Source of the DNA: an uncultured Gammaproteobacteria bacterium
GTDB taxonomy: Bacteria > Pseudomonadota > Gammaproteobacteria > Pseudomonadales > Pseudohongiellaceae
Direction of reading: 5' to 3'
Assembly: GCA_913060695.1 (NCBI GenBank)
Contig: CAJXUA010000013.1
Location: 33,640-97,639 of the forward strand
Length of the DNA stretch: 64,000 nt
The position numbers were made by a program, and so were the translations under genes. This document shows positions 25,945 through 35,129 of this stretch, piece after piece; the first letter of the stretch is position 1, and the number at the start of each line of letters is the position of its first letter. The notes below the pieces were generated by a model. That model was not told the DNA's origin, searched no databases, and was given only the letters and a program-made list of their open reading frames with translations.

Positions 25945-27318
25945 ATGAGACACAATAAGCGCAGACGCCAAAAACTTCCCACTGAACCCATCGAGATTGA
26001 AATTCAACGTCTTAGTCATGACGGACGCGGAGTGGGCAATATCGCGGGAAAGATCGCCTTCGTTCAGGGCGCCATTACCGGCGAGCGCGTTGTCGCGCAA
26101 TACACTGGGCAACGCAAGCAATTCGACGAGTTGAATACAATAGAAGTGCTAGAGCCTTCTCCCGATCGCGTGACTCCACCGTGCGTGCACGCTGACATTT
26201 GTGGGGGCTGCGCGATGCAACATATCGCCCCTTTAGTACAGATCTCACTCAAAGAAAAAGTATTACACGATCATCTCGCCCATATTGGAGGCCTGAACAA
26301 ATTCGACACGATTCCTCCTATGCTAAGCCAGACCGAGGGCTATCGTCGCAAGGCACGCCTAGGAGCTCGTTACGTGAGCAAGAAAGAGTCTTTGCTCCTC
26401 GGCTTTCGCGAGAAGAATAGCTCCTTCATTGCTGAGATGGGGACTTGTGCTGTGCTAAATCCTGCCGTTTCGGCGTTGATAATGCCGTTACGGGAGTTAC
26501 TCGTGAACTTCGATGCTCGCATGGTGTTGCCGCAGATCGAGGTGGCAGTAGGTGAGAATGCCCAGGCCGATGCCAATGGCGATCATCTTGCCGAACAAGT
26601 GGCACTTGTCGTGCGTCACTTAGAAGCGTTGAGTGAAAAAGATTCGGCAGCATTACTCGCGTTCGCACAGCAACACGCTCTGCAGATGTATCTGCAGCCC
26701 AAAGCCGCCGATTCGATTCATAAGGTGTGGCCGGCCGACAATGAAGAGCGCCTCTACTATTATCTGCACGATTTTAAACTGCGCATGGCCTTCCACCCTG
26801 TCGATTTCACTCAAGTTAATGGTGAGTTGAATCGTAAGATGATCGCCTTTGCACTTGATCTGCTCGATCCGCAGGCCGATGAGACGGTATTGGACCTTTT
26901 CTGCGGCCTCGGTAATTTCACGCTGCCCATCGCGACTCGCTGCAAACGCGTCGTCGGAGTTGAGGGTAGTGAAGAGATGGTGCAACGTGGCTTCGAGAAC
27001 GCGCATGGCAATGGCATAGAGAACGCTAGCTTCTATTCTGCAGACCTCACCAAAGAGTTCGATGAGAAAACCTGGGCGCAGCCAATCTACGATAAGATTC
27101 TGTTGGATCCTCCACGTTCAGGCGCTTTAGAAATAATTCCCCGATTGGCCGCGTTTAGGGCCAAAAAAATTGTCTACATCTCTTGTAACCCCGCAACACT
27201 CGCGCGCGACGCCGGAGAGTTGGCTAAGCATGGCTATGTCATGACCCTAGCTGGGGTGATGGACATGTTTCCCCATACTGGGCATGTGGAATCGATTGCA
27301 GAGTTTGTGTTGCGCTAG
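25945..27318 (+). CDS. rlmD: 23S rRNA (uracil-1939 C5) methyltransferase RlmD
   Basis: This SAM-dependent enzyme methylates U1939 of 23S rRNA. The 457-residue protein has an N-terminal TRAM domain, Fe-S ligand cysteines in the CVHADICGGC segment, the SAM motif LDLFCGLGNFTLP, the DPPRSGA motif and the catalytic cysteine in YISCNPATLARD. Length and motifs favour RlmD over RlmC or TrmA. The relA gene follows after 29 bases. Confidence 0.94.
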   Translation: MRHNKRRRQKLPTEPIEIEIQRLSHDGRGVGNIAGKIAFVQGAITGERVVAQYTGQRKQFDELNTIEVLEPSPDRVTPPCVHADICGGCAMQHIAPLVQISLKEKVLHDHLAHIGGLNKFDTIPPMLSQTEGYRRKARLGARYVSKKESLLLGFREKNSSFIAEMGTCAVLNPAVSALIMPLRELLVNFDARMVLPQIEVAVGENAQADANGDHLAEQVALVVRHLEALSEKDSAALLAFAQQHALQMYLQPKAADSIHKVWPADNEERLYYYLHDFKLRMAFHPVDFTQVNGELNRKMIAFALDLLDPQADETVLDLFCGLGNFTLPIATRCKRVVGVEGSEEMVQRGFENAHGNGIENASFYSADLTKEFDEKTWAQPIYDKILLDPPRSGALEIIPRLAAFRAKKIVYISCNPATLARDAGELAKHGYVMTLAGVMDMFPHTGHVESIAEFVLR

Positions 27319-27347
27319 CGCAAACACAACGCCAACAGGCTTAAAGC

Positions 27348-29582
27348 ATGGTACATATTAGAGAGAAACACGCATTTGATGCCGATGGCAGCATCCAGTT
27401 CGAGCCGTGGATAGAGAGCCTGCAAAGCAATGGCGTTGTGCTCAATACACAGGCCATTAAGCAGGCCTGTGACGTCAGCTGGCACGCTCATCAAAAGACC
27501 GATGCGCCCGAACATGCGTGGTTCGAGAAAAGCAGCAGCTATATAACCGGCTTGGACATGGCAGAGATCCTCGTAGAGCTGCACTTGGATAGCGAGGCGG
27601 TAATAGCGGCAATTCTCTATAGAAGTGTACGTGAGTCTCGCTTAAGCCTTGCGGAGTTGGAGGAGAAGTTCGGCGCTAACGTAGCCAAACTGGTAGAGGG
27701 CGTCCTGCGCATGGCCGCCATCAATGAAACCGATACTAGCCGCAAACACGTACTTGGCCAGAGCGATGATCAAGTCGAGAATGTGCGCAAAATGCTATTG
27801 GCCCTCATCGATGATGTACGGGTTGCGCTAATCAAACTCGCCGAGCGTACTTGTGCACTGCGTGCCGTCAAAAACTCTCCGGAAGAGAAACGGCTGCGCG
27901 TGGCCCGTGAAGTGTTCGAGATCTATGTGCCTCTCGCGCATCGATTAGGTATCGGGCAATTGAAGTGGGAGCTAGAGGACCTGTCGTTTCGCTATCTGCA
28001 AGAGGACAACTATAAGCGTATCGCCAAGCTATTGGACGAGCGACGCGTTGATCGCGAACGCTTTGTGGAGGAGGTTACCGAGCAACTACGGCGCCAACTC
28101 GAACGCGCCAATATAGATGCTGAAGTCACAGGTCGAGCCAAGAATATCTATAGCATCTGGCGCAAGATGCAGAATAAGAAGCTAGATTTTTCGCAGATTT
28201 TCGACATTCGCGCAGTGCGCATCCTAGTGCCGGAGATTCGTGATTGTTACGCCACACTGGGTATTGTGCATAATCTTTGGCGCGTTATTCCCAACGAGTT
28301 CGATGACTATATCGCGACCCCGAAAGAGAATGGCTACCAGTCTTTGCATACAGCAGTGATTGGCCCGGATAGTAAGGTGTTTGAGATTCAGATTCGGACC
28401 TTCGCGATGGATGAGGATGCCGAGTTAGGCGTATGCGCCCATTGGCGCTACAAGGAAGGGATTGCGGACCCTAGTTATAAAGACAGTTTCGAAGACAAGA
28501 TCGCTTGGCTGCGACAGTTATTAGCTTGGCACGACGAGATGGGCATGGTCGGCGGACTCGCAGAACAGCTGCGCAGTGATGCGAGTACTCCCGATCGTAT
28601 TTACGTCTTCACTCCCGAAGGCCATGTAGTCGATATGATGAAGGGGGCTACACCCCTGGACTTCGCCTACTATGTGCACACAGAGGTGGGTAATAAATGC
28701 TGTGGCGCGCGCGTTAATGGCAAGACGGTGCCGTTGAACTATCGCTTACAGACGGGCGATCGCGTCGAGGTCTTAGCCGATGATCACAGTAGTCCAAGTC
28801 GCGATTGGCTAAAAACCTCTTTAGGTTTTGCGAATACTCCTCGTGCACAGGCAAAACTCATTCAGTGGTTTAAGACTCAGGGCAGGGAGCAGAACATTGC
28901 TCACGGCAAGGCCTTGCTGGAAGAAGAGTTTGCCCGTTTGGCTGTGCATAGTCCCAATTACAAGGAGCTCGCTCGACGTTTGGGTTGTAAGAACGCCGAT
29001 ACATTATTCGCGGCGGTGGGCGTAAGCGCTATCTCTGCCGATGAGGTCATTGCAGCGGCGCAAGAGTTGTCGCAGATACTGCGCGTGCTCGATGATAGTA
29101 ATAATGTGAACGCCCAGGCTATAGCGGCAACGAAGGTGTACGGGGCAGGGCGTCTCGCAACCCAGCTAGCGCAGTGCTGCGTACCAGAACAAGGCGATGC
29201 CATTGTTGGCTGTTTAACGCCACAGAATGAGGTGATCATCCATAAGGCTGACTGCCCAGTTGCGCTGCGCTATCAGCAATCGAGCAACGAGAATTTTATC
29301 GAGGTGCAGTGGAGCGAAGGGCGGCGGATTAGCATGCTCGCCGAGCTCTTCGTGCGGGCATACGATCGTGCTGGCTTATTGCGCGATGTCACGACTATTT
29401 TAGCCGACGCAAAGATAGAGGTGATGCAAGTCAATACTCGTTCAGATAAACAAGAAGGTACCGCGTCTATGCGGCTAGAGGTAGAGGTCGATTCCTTCCA
29501 CGCACTATCTCGCGTTTTAGAGAAAATTAGCCGTTTGAATAACGTCATTGAAGCGCGACGCGTCGACGCGACAACAAATTAG
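27348..29582 (+). CDS. relA: GTP pyrophosphokinase RelA
   Basis: RelA senses uncharged tRNA on ribosomes and makes (p)ppGpp. The 744-residue protein has a degenerate hydrolase domain: LYRSVRES stands where SpoT has the metal-binding HD motif, so it should be synthetase only. The synthetase domain shows DIRAVRILV, EFDDYIATPKENGYQS and FEIQIRT. TGS (TPEGHVVDMMKGATPLDFAY), a zinc-finger-like region with CCVPEQGD, and a C-terminal ACT domain follow. It sits between rlmD and mazG as in other Gammaproteobacteria. No SpoT is in the window. Confidence 0.96.
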   Translation: MVHIREKHAFDADGSIQFEPWIESLQSNGVVLNTQAIKQACDVSWHAHQKTDAPEHAWFEKSSSYITGLDMAEILVELHLDSEAVIAAILYRSVRESRLSLAELEEKFGANVAKLVEGVLRMAAINETDTSRKHVLGQSDDQVENVRKMLLALIDDVRVALIKLAERTCALRAVKNSPEEKRLRVAREVFEIYVPLAHRLGIGQLKWELEDLSFRYLQEDNYKRIAKLLDERRVDRERFVEEVTEQLRRQLERANIDAEVTGRAKNIYSIWRKMQNKKLDFSQIFDIRAVRILVPEIRDCYATLGIVHNLWRVIPNEFDDYIATPKENGYQSLHTAVIGPDSKVFEIQIRTFAMDEDAELGVCAHWRYKEGIADPSYKDSFEDKIAWLRQLLAWHDEMGMVGGLAEQLRSDASTPDRIYVFTPEGHVVDMMKGATPLDFAYYVHTEVGNKCCGARVNGKTVPLNYRLQTGDRVEVLADDHSSPSRDWLKTSLGFANTPRAQAKLIQWFKTQGREQNIAHGKALLEEEFARLAVHSPNYKELARRLGCKNADTLFAAVGVSAISADEVIAAAQELSQILRVLDDSNNVNAQAIAATKVYGAGRLATQLAQCCVPEQGDAIVGCLTPQNEVIIHKADCPVALRYQQSSNENFIEVQWSEGRRISMLAELFVRAYDRAGLLRDVTTILADAKIEVMQVNTRSDKQEGTASMRLEVEVDSFHALSRVLEKISRLNNVIEARRVDATTN

Positions 29583-29627
29583 TGACTATCCGCGCATGCT
29601 GTTGGGCAATGCGTGCAGGAGAGGACA

Positions 29628-30476
29628 ATGACTAAAGAGTATCGAATCGAAGATTTACTAAGCCTGATGGAGAAGCTGCGCGATCCGCAATTCGGTTGCA
29701 GTTGGGATAGAAAGCAAAGCCTGCGCACGCTGACTGGATACACGTTAGAAGAGGTTTATGAGGTAATTGACGCCGTTGAAACTGGAGACGATGCACAACT
29801 ACAGGACGAGTTGGGGGATCTGTTATTTCAGGTCGTGTTCTACGCTCAGATCGCGAAAGAGGAGGGCCGTTTCGAGTTTAGTGCGGTCATTGGCTCTATC
29901 ACTGAGAAGCTTTTGCGTCGTCATCCGCATGTGTTTCCCGATGCGAGCCTAGAGAGTTTCGGGAATAGCGAGCTAGCACTCAACGCAGAACAAGTTGCAC
30001 AGCGCTGGGAAGAAATTAAGAACGAAGAGCGGGCACAGAAAGCCGATAGTGGCGACGCAGGGACGAAGCCTAGCGTATTGGACGATATACCTTCGTCTCT
30101 ACCCGCACTGGATCGCGCGCGAAAACTACAGAAACGGGCAGCCTCGGTAGGATTTGATTGGCGGGAAGTGCAAGGGGTGATCGCTAAGGTCAAAGAAGAG
30201 TTAGCGGAACTGGAGGCGGAACTGGGGCAAGGCGATCAACAACGCATTGAGCAGGAGTTCGGCGATCTAATGTTTAGCTGCGTTAATCTCGCGAGGCATT
30301 TGCAGATTGATCCAGAATCGTCACTGCGGGGAAGTAATCGTAAGTTTGAAGCCCGCTTTAGAGGTATAGAAAACCTTGCCACAGATAGTGGTGAAGGCCT
30401 GAAGGCGTTGGATGAGAGCCAGTTGAACGCGCTTTGGAATCAGGTTAAAGCGACGGAAATTGATTCCGTCAAATAG
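29628..30476 (+). CDS. mazG: nucleoside triphosphate pyrophosphohydrolase MazG
   Basis: MazG hydrolyses NTPs and dNTPs to monophosphates and, beside RelA, has been linked to limiting ppGpp effects in E. coli. The 282-residue protein has the two tandem MazG domains: the first has CSWDRKQSLRTLTGY and EEVYEVIDA followed by DELGDLLFQVVFY; the second has KEELAELEAEL and EFGDLMFSCVNLAR. ATG at 29628 has CAGGAGAGG just upstream; an in-frame GTG at 29613 would bury that site. Confidence 0.94.
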   Translation: MTKEYRIEDLLSLMEKLRDPQFGCSWDRKQSLRTLTGYTLEEVYEVIDAVETGDDAQLQDELGDLLFQVVFYAQIAKEEGRFEFSAVIGSITEKLLRRHPHVFPDASLESFGNSELALNAEQVAQRWEEIKNEERAQKADSGDAGTKPSVLDDIPSSLPALDRARKLQKRAASVGFDWREVQGVIAKVKEELAELEAELGQGDQQRIEQEFGDLMFSCVNLARHLQIDPESSLRGSNRKFEARFRGIENLATDSGEGLKALDESQLNALWNQVKATEIDSVK

Positions 30477-30657
30477 GCGATATTAAGGCGTATAGAAACG
30501 GTGTTCTTGTTTCCGCGCAGGGCTTTAGTGTATGGTCGTTGCCTTCGCAGGAAGCTAAATGACCTGACGCATTGCCCTAGGCCCGGTACTACTAACAAAC
30601 GCGGCAGTGCTTGGCGCAATTCGCGAACACTATAAGAATTTGAGACTACAATGATAG

Positions 30658-31350
<693 letters not shown>

Positions 31351-31365
31351 GAGCGCTTCAAAACA

Positions 31366-31391
31366 GGGCGTTGTGATTGCATGCAACGCCC
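31366..31391 (+). terminator. hairpin after adk
   Basis: GGGCGTTG at 31366-31373 pairs with CAACGCCC at 31384-31391 over a ten-base loop, 15 bases after the adk stop. A T tract is missing, so termination efficiency is uncertain. Confidence 0.5.
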
Positions 31392-31665
31392 TCGATTGAG
31401 CGTTAGAGTTTCGTAAAAAGTGATCTACCGTTTTATTTTCTTTTCTCTCGTTTCCTTCACAAATTTTCTCCGTACTCCCTTCGATTGACCTCTACTTGCC
31501 TTTTTCGTGAATGATTTGCGGATTTATGTTGATTTATTTCATTATTTTGAGATTGCACTGCTGTATAGCCGATATTTTTTGTGCTAAGGTGCCGCTCAAA
31601 CGTGGGGTCACTCATGTTGAAGAAATTAACGTGGTTTTGTTCCACATTTTAGGAGAGATAACAGT
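31392..31665. other. AT-rich gene-free stretch between adk and the histone-like gene
   Basis: The stretch from the adk hairpin to the next start is clearly richer in A and T than its surroundings, as is common for a promoter and leader region. GGAGAG lies before the ATG at 31666. I see no further gene, convincing -35/-10 pair or RNA structure. Confidence 0.4.
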
Positions 31666-32688
31666 ATGGCCAAAGTTAAAGCGACAAAGAAGGCGCCTGC
31701 TAAATCGGCGGTTAAAAAAACCGGTGATGCTGCTCTTGCGAAAGCAAAGACAGCTTTAGCAAAACTGCAGAAAGAAGCAGCTACAGCTAATAAGCAACTC
31801 GCTACTGCTCAAAGCAAAGCCGAGGCAGCGAAGAAGAAAGCTGCGCAATCTGCCACTGCTACTAGCAAGAAAGCAGCTGCTAGCGCGAAAGCCGCTGCAG
31901 CAAAGCTGGCAACTAAAGTCCGCCAAACTAACGCTAAACTCAAATCTGCAGAAACTAGTATGAAAGCTGAACAAGCTGCTGCTAAAGCAAAAGCTGCAGT
32001 TGCAGCAAGACAAAAAGCTGCTGAAGCTCGACGCGCGGCAATCGCTGCTAAAGCTGAAGCTGATCTTGCTAAAGCTGTGAAAGCCTATGCCGAGCAGTGG
32101 AAGAAGAAGCGTGCTAAGGCAGACTCTGCTAAAGAAGCAGCTCGCAAGAAGAAAGAAGACCTCAAGCGTAAGATCGCCGCTAAAAAAGCAGCCGTTAAAG
32201 CGAAAGCCGCAGCCCAGAAGGCCGCTGCTCGTGCTAAAGCAGCCGCCAAGAAGCGTTTGGCTCGTGAGAAAGTAGCAGCACGTCGTGCCGCAACTAAAGC
32301 GAAAGCAGCCGCTAAGCGTCTTGCTCTACGTGAGAAATCAGCCGCTAAGAAAGCTGCAGCAAAGGCGAAAGCTAGTGCAAAGAAAGCTGTCAAAACTGTT
32401 AAGAAAGCAGTGAAGAAAGCTAAAACTGCGGCTAAGCCTGCTGCTAAGAAGCCAGCGGCTAAGAAAGCGGCAGCTAAGAAGCCAGCAGCTAAAAAAGCAG
32501 CAGCCAAGAAGCCAGCGGCTAAGAAAGCAGCAGCTAAGAAGCCAGCGGCTAAGAAAGCAGCAGCTAAAAAGCCAGCGGCTAAGAAAGCAGCAGCTAAAAA
32601 GCCAGCCGCGAAGAAAGCAGCCAAAAAGACTGCCTCTAAGCGTAAGGCTTCTGCAAAAGCAGCAGCACCTGCACCAGCAGCTAGCTAA
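31666..32688 (+). CDS. lysine/alanine-rich histone H1-like (AlgP-type) DNA-binding protein
   Basis: This 340-residue protein is composed almost only of Ala and Lys with some Arg and Pro. The N-terminal two thirds look like a long helix or coiled coil (KAKTALAKLQKEAATANKQ and onward); the C-terminal third is an array of PAAKKAAAKK units, as in eukaryotic H1 tails and Pseudomonas AlgP/AlgR3. Such proteins bind DNA non-specifically and may compact the nucleoid or affect transcription. Low-complexity sequence makes orthology uncertain. It is a single gene with its own terminator. Confidence 0.82.
   Translation: MAKVKATKKAPAKSAVKKTGDAALAKAKTALAKLQKEAATANKQLATAQSKAEAAKKKAAQSATATSKKAAASAKAAAAKLATKVRQTNAKLKSAETSMKAEQAAAKAKAAVAARQKAAEARRAAIAAKAEADLAKAVKAYAEQWKKKRAKADSAKEAARKKKEDLKRKIAAKKAAVKAKAAAQKAAARAKAAAKKRLAREKVAARRAATKAKAAAKRLALREKSAAKKAAAKAKASAKKAVKTVKKAVKKAKTAAKPAAKKPAAKKAAAKKPAAKKAAAKKPAAKKAAAKKPAAKKAAAKKPAAKKAAAKKPAAKKAAKKTASKRKASAKAAAPAPAAS
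32437..32616 (+). repeat. 30-bp tandem repeats coding for PAAKKAAAKK units
   Basis: About six near-identical 30-bp units lie inside the histone-like gene, each coding one PAAKKAAAKK block, with differences mainly at third codon positions. Tandem repeats of this type can change copy number by slippage, and an assembly from short reads may also miscount them. Confidence 0.85.
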
Positions 32689-32729
32689 TTTAGCCGGCGT
32701 TTGGCAGCCGTTCTTCGGAATAGCTGCAT

Positions 32730-32767
32730 AAAAATCCCTCAGGGTTCTAAACTCTGGGGGATTTTTT
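32730..32767 (+). terminator. Rho-independent terminator of the histone-like gene
   Basis: A roughly 16-bp stem (AAAAATCCC-CAG side paired with CTG-GGGATTTTT side, with one A-C mismatch and one G-T pair) is followed by a T run. It lies about 40 bases after the stop of the histone-like gene. Confidence 0.88.
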
Positions 32768-32779
32768 ATTTGCTTTCCG

Positions 32780-32785
32780 TATAAT
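32780..32785 (+). promoter_or_regulatory. TATAAT -10 box placed six bases before tsaB
   Basis: A consensus TATAAT ends six bases before the tsaB ATG at 32792, so transcription would begin at or next to the start codon. No Shine-Dalgarno is seen upstream. The -35 region is poor. This suggests a leaderless tsaB mRNA, which is inference. Confidence 0.5.
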
Positions 32786-32791
32786 CCCGGC

Positions 32792-33478
32792 ATGTCTAAA
32801 ATTCTCGCCATCGATACCTCCCACTCACATTGCTCTGTTGCCTTGAACACAGGCGGCAAGATCGATTCTCTGATTACTACCGAGCCACGTGCGCACGCGC
32901 GTAGACTATTGCCTATGATCGAAGAGCTAATGGAGCGTAATTCGATTAGCTTGAGTGAGCTAGACGCCATCGCATTCGTCAACGGCCCTGGTTCGTTTAC
33001 GGGTCTGCGCATAGGCGCAGGAGTAGCGCAGGGTTTAGCCCTCGGTGCTCAAGTTCCTGTCCTTGGACTTTCTTCCATGGCCGTTATGGCACTTAAGGCC
33101 GCGGGTTCCACTCAGGGCAAAGAACTTTTGATCTGCATGCAGGCGCGTGAGAATGAAGTTTATAGTGCCACTTATCTACCGCAGGGTGATGACGTCCAGT
33201 TGCTCGGACAGGAGCGTGTTGGTGGCATTGACTCCATTGATTTTACGGTGCTTACGCAGCCGCAAGATGCCTACTTAGTAGGGGATGGGCTCGACCTAGC
33301 GTTGCAGGCGATCTCCGAACGAGGAGAAGTGCAGATACAGGTCTATCGAGACGCATGTGTCAGCGATGCGCACACGCTCAGTGTCTTGGCCGCGACGCGT
33401 TTCGCAGGTGGTGAATCCGTAGAGCCTGCGCTAGCACTTCCGGTTTATCTTAAAGAACAAATGGACTATCAGGAATAA
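32792..33478 (+). CDS. tsaB: tRNA threonylcarbamoyladenosine biosynthesis protein TsaB
   Basis: TsaB is the non-catalytic partner of TsaD in making t6A37 in ANN-decoding tRNAs. The 228-residue protein has an ASKHA-type fold with LAIDTSHSHCSVAL at the N-terminus and AFVNGPGSFTGLRIG around residues 50-64, the family hallmark. The next gene, uppP, begins one base after its stop codon. Confidence 0.93.
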   Translation: MSKILAIDTSHSHCSVALNTGGKIDSLITTEPRAHARRLLPMIEELMERNSISLSELDAIAFVNGPGSFTGLRIGAGVAQGLALGAQVPVLGLSSMAVMALKAAGSTQGKELLICMQARENEVYSATYLPQGDDVQLLGQERVGGIDSIDFTVLTQPQDAYLVGDGLDLALQAISERGEVQIQVYRDACVSDAHTLSVLAATRFAGGESVEPALALPVYLKEQMDYQE

Positions 33479-33479
33479 T

Positions 33480-34289
33480 ATGGAACTGGACTTGTTCAGA
33501 ACAACTTTCTTGGCGATTTTACAGGGCTTCACAGAATTTCTACCTATCTCTAGTTCCGCCCATATTATTTTGCCGAAAGAGTTATTAGGTTGGCCAGACC
33601 AAGGGCTCATTTTTGATGTCGCGGTGCATGTCGGTAGTCTTATCGCAGTGCTGCTGTATTTTCGACGCGATATAGTCATTCTTTTCAAAGCGTGGTTAGC
33701 CACTTGTTTGGGTAAGCCACAAAATGCGGATTCGCGCCTCGCCTGGTATGTGATTGCCGCAACAATCCCCGCCGGTTTGATAGGCTTCGCGTTAAGCGAT
33801 GTCGTCGAACAGTATTCGCGTTCGATGTTGTTGATTGCTTTCACCTCGATATTCTTTGCGCTCCTGCTCTACGTAGCCGATCGCATTGGCAAACAAACAC
33901 TCTCAATCGAAAAACTGACTTTGAAGTCGAGCCTCACTATCGGTTTCTTTCAAGTGCTCGCCTTATTGCCGGGGACCTCGCGCTCCGGTGCCACGATGAC
34001 CGCTGCTCTGTTCTGCGGTCTTGATCGCAGGGCGGCCGCAAAGTTTTCTTTTCTTCTGGCTATTCCCATCATCGCGGCGGGCGGTTTATTGGAGGGCTAC
34101 GAATTAGTCTCCTCCCAGCAGGCGAGCGAATGGGGAATGTTACTTTATGCGATTGCCGTTTCGGCAGTGGTCTCTTGGCTGTGCATTCATTATTTCCTGC
34201 GTTTAATCGATCGCGTTGGCTTCATGCCGTTTATCATTTACCGCGTATTAATGGGATTGGCGCTTTTCGCAATTTATTTTTCGCGTTGA
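33480..34289 (+). CDS. uppP: undecaprenyl-diphosphatase
   Basis: This polytopic membrane enzyme (BacA family) dephosphorylates undecaprenyl diphosphate and so recycles the lipid carrier for peptidoglycan and O-antigen. The 269-residue protein contains both catalytic motifs: LQGFTEFLPISSSAH near the N-terminus and LLPGTSRSGATMTAAL around residues 160-175. It complements the UppS synthase encoded at 44902. Confidence 0.96.
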   Translation: MELDLFRTTFLAILQGFTEFLPISSSAHIILPKELLGWPDQGLIFDVAVHVGSLIAVLLYFRRDIVILFKAWLATCLGKPQNADSRLAWYVIAATIPAGLIGFALSDVVEQYSRSMLLIAFTSIFFALLLYVADRIGKQTLSIEKLTLKSSLTIGFFQVLALLPGTSRSGATMTAALFCGLDRRAAAKFSFLLAIPIIAAGGLLEGYELVSSQQASEWGMLLYAIAVSAVVSWLCIHYFLRLIDRVGFMPFIIYRVLMGLALFAIYFSR

Positions 34290-34328
34290 GTTCAGACCAG
34301 ATCCGGCGCCGCCTAGGGGATCAGTACA

Positions 34329-35126
34329 ATGCCTGAGCAATGCCTAATTGCCTTAGCCGATCGTGACGCGAGTGCGGTGCAAAGCCTCGAAGCTCTCTCC
34401 GCAAGCTTGTCTGTGCCGCTCTTGCCCGCGCAGCAATCGCCCCAAAATTTCTGCCAATTCCTTCTGTTCTACGAGAATGCACGTCTATGTTTGCGTAGTA
34501 CTGCAGAAGGCGCCCCAGGCGCCGTGTGTGTCGACTTCGATAATAATAGCCTGCAGTATCGCCAGCGGCATCACACGCAACCTGAGGCGCTTCTGAAGGC
34601 CGCTGCTGTTAAGCAAAGCTATATGACTCGTGTTCTAGATGCGACGGCGGGTTTCGGCCTAGATGCATACTTGTTCGCAGCAGCGGGCAGTGTAGTGACT
34701 TTGTGTGAGCGCTCTAAGATATTGCATGCCATGCTCGAAGACGGAATTCGTCGTGCTTCAAACAGTGAAGAAGCGCTAGTTAGGCAAACGGTCGCGCGAA
34801 TGCATTTGCACTCTGGGGATAGTCTTACGCTTATGCAAGGCCATTGGCAGGAGCGGCCGGAAATTGTATATCTCGACCCGATGTTTCCCGAGCGTAAGAA
34901 GAAAAGTGCAAAGGTGAAGAAGAATATGTTTCTCCTTCAGCAACTCCTGCATGGTGAGGAGGATGCCCCAGGCCTGCTCGTGCAAGCATTGGAGTTGGCG
35001 GTCAAGCGGGTGGTAGTGAAACGACCCAGGCACGCACCGTTTTTAGAAGGCCGCGCGCCGGGTTTTTCTCTAGAAGGTAAGTCGAGCCGCTTCGATGTCT
35101 ATCCGATCGCCAACTCCGCTAGCTAG
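34329..35126 (+). CDS. rsmJ: 16S rRNA (guanine-1516 N2) methyltransferase RsmJ
   Basis: RsmJ (YhiQ) methylates G1516 of 16S rRNA with SAM. The 265-residue protein has the SAM motif VLDATAGFGLDAYLFA and the catalytic-type motif YLDPMFPERKKKSAKVKK, both typical of the family. It runs toward dapE; the two stop codons are three bases apart. Confidence 0.93.
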   Translation: MPEQCLIALADRDASAVQSLEALSASLSVPLLPAQQSPQNFCQFLLFYENARLCLRSTAEGAPGAVCVDFDNNSLQYRQRHHTQPEALLKAAAVKQSYMTRVLDATAGFGLDAYLFAAAGSVVTLCERSKILHAMLEDGIRRASNSEEALVRQTVARMHLHSGDSLTLMQGHWQERPEIVYLDPMFPERKKKSAKVKKNMFLLQQLLHGEEDAPGLLVQALELAVKRVVVKRPRHAPFLEGRAPGFSLEGKSSRFDVYPIANSAS

Positions 35127-35129
35127 TGC

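Noticed and set aside
32085..32624. Long minus-strand frame rich in Ala, Phe and Leu opposite the histone-like gene
   Set aside because: It is the antisense of the Lys/Ala codon repeats; AAG/AAA and GCT on the sense strand read as Phe/Leu and Ala on the other. There is no ribosome-binding site and the repeat pattern follows the sense frame.
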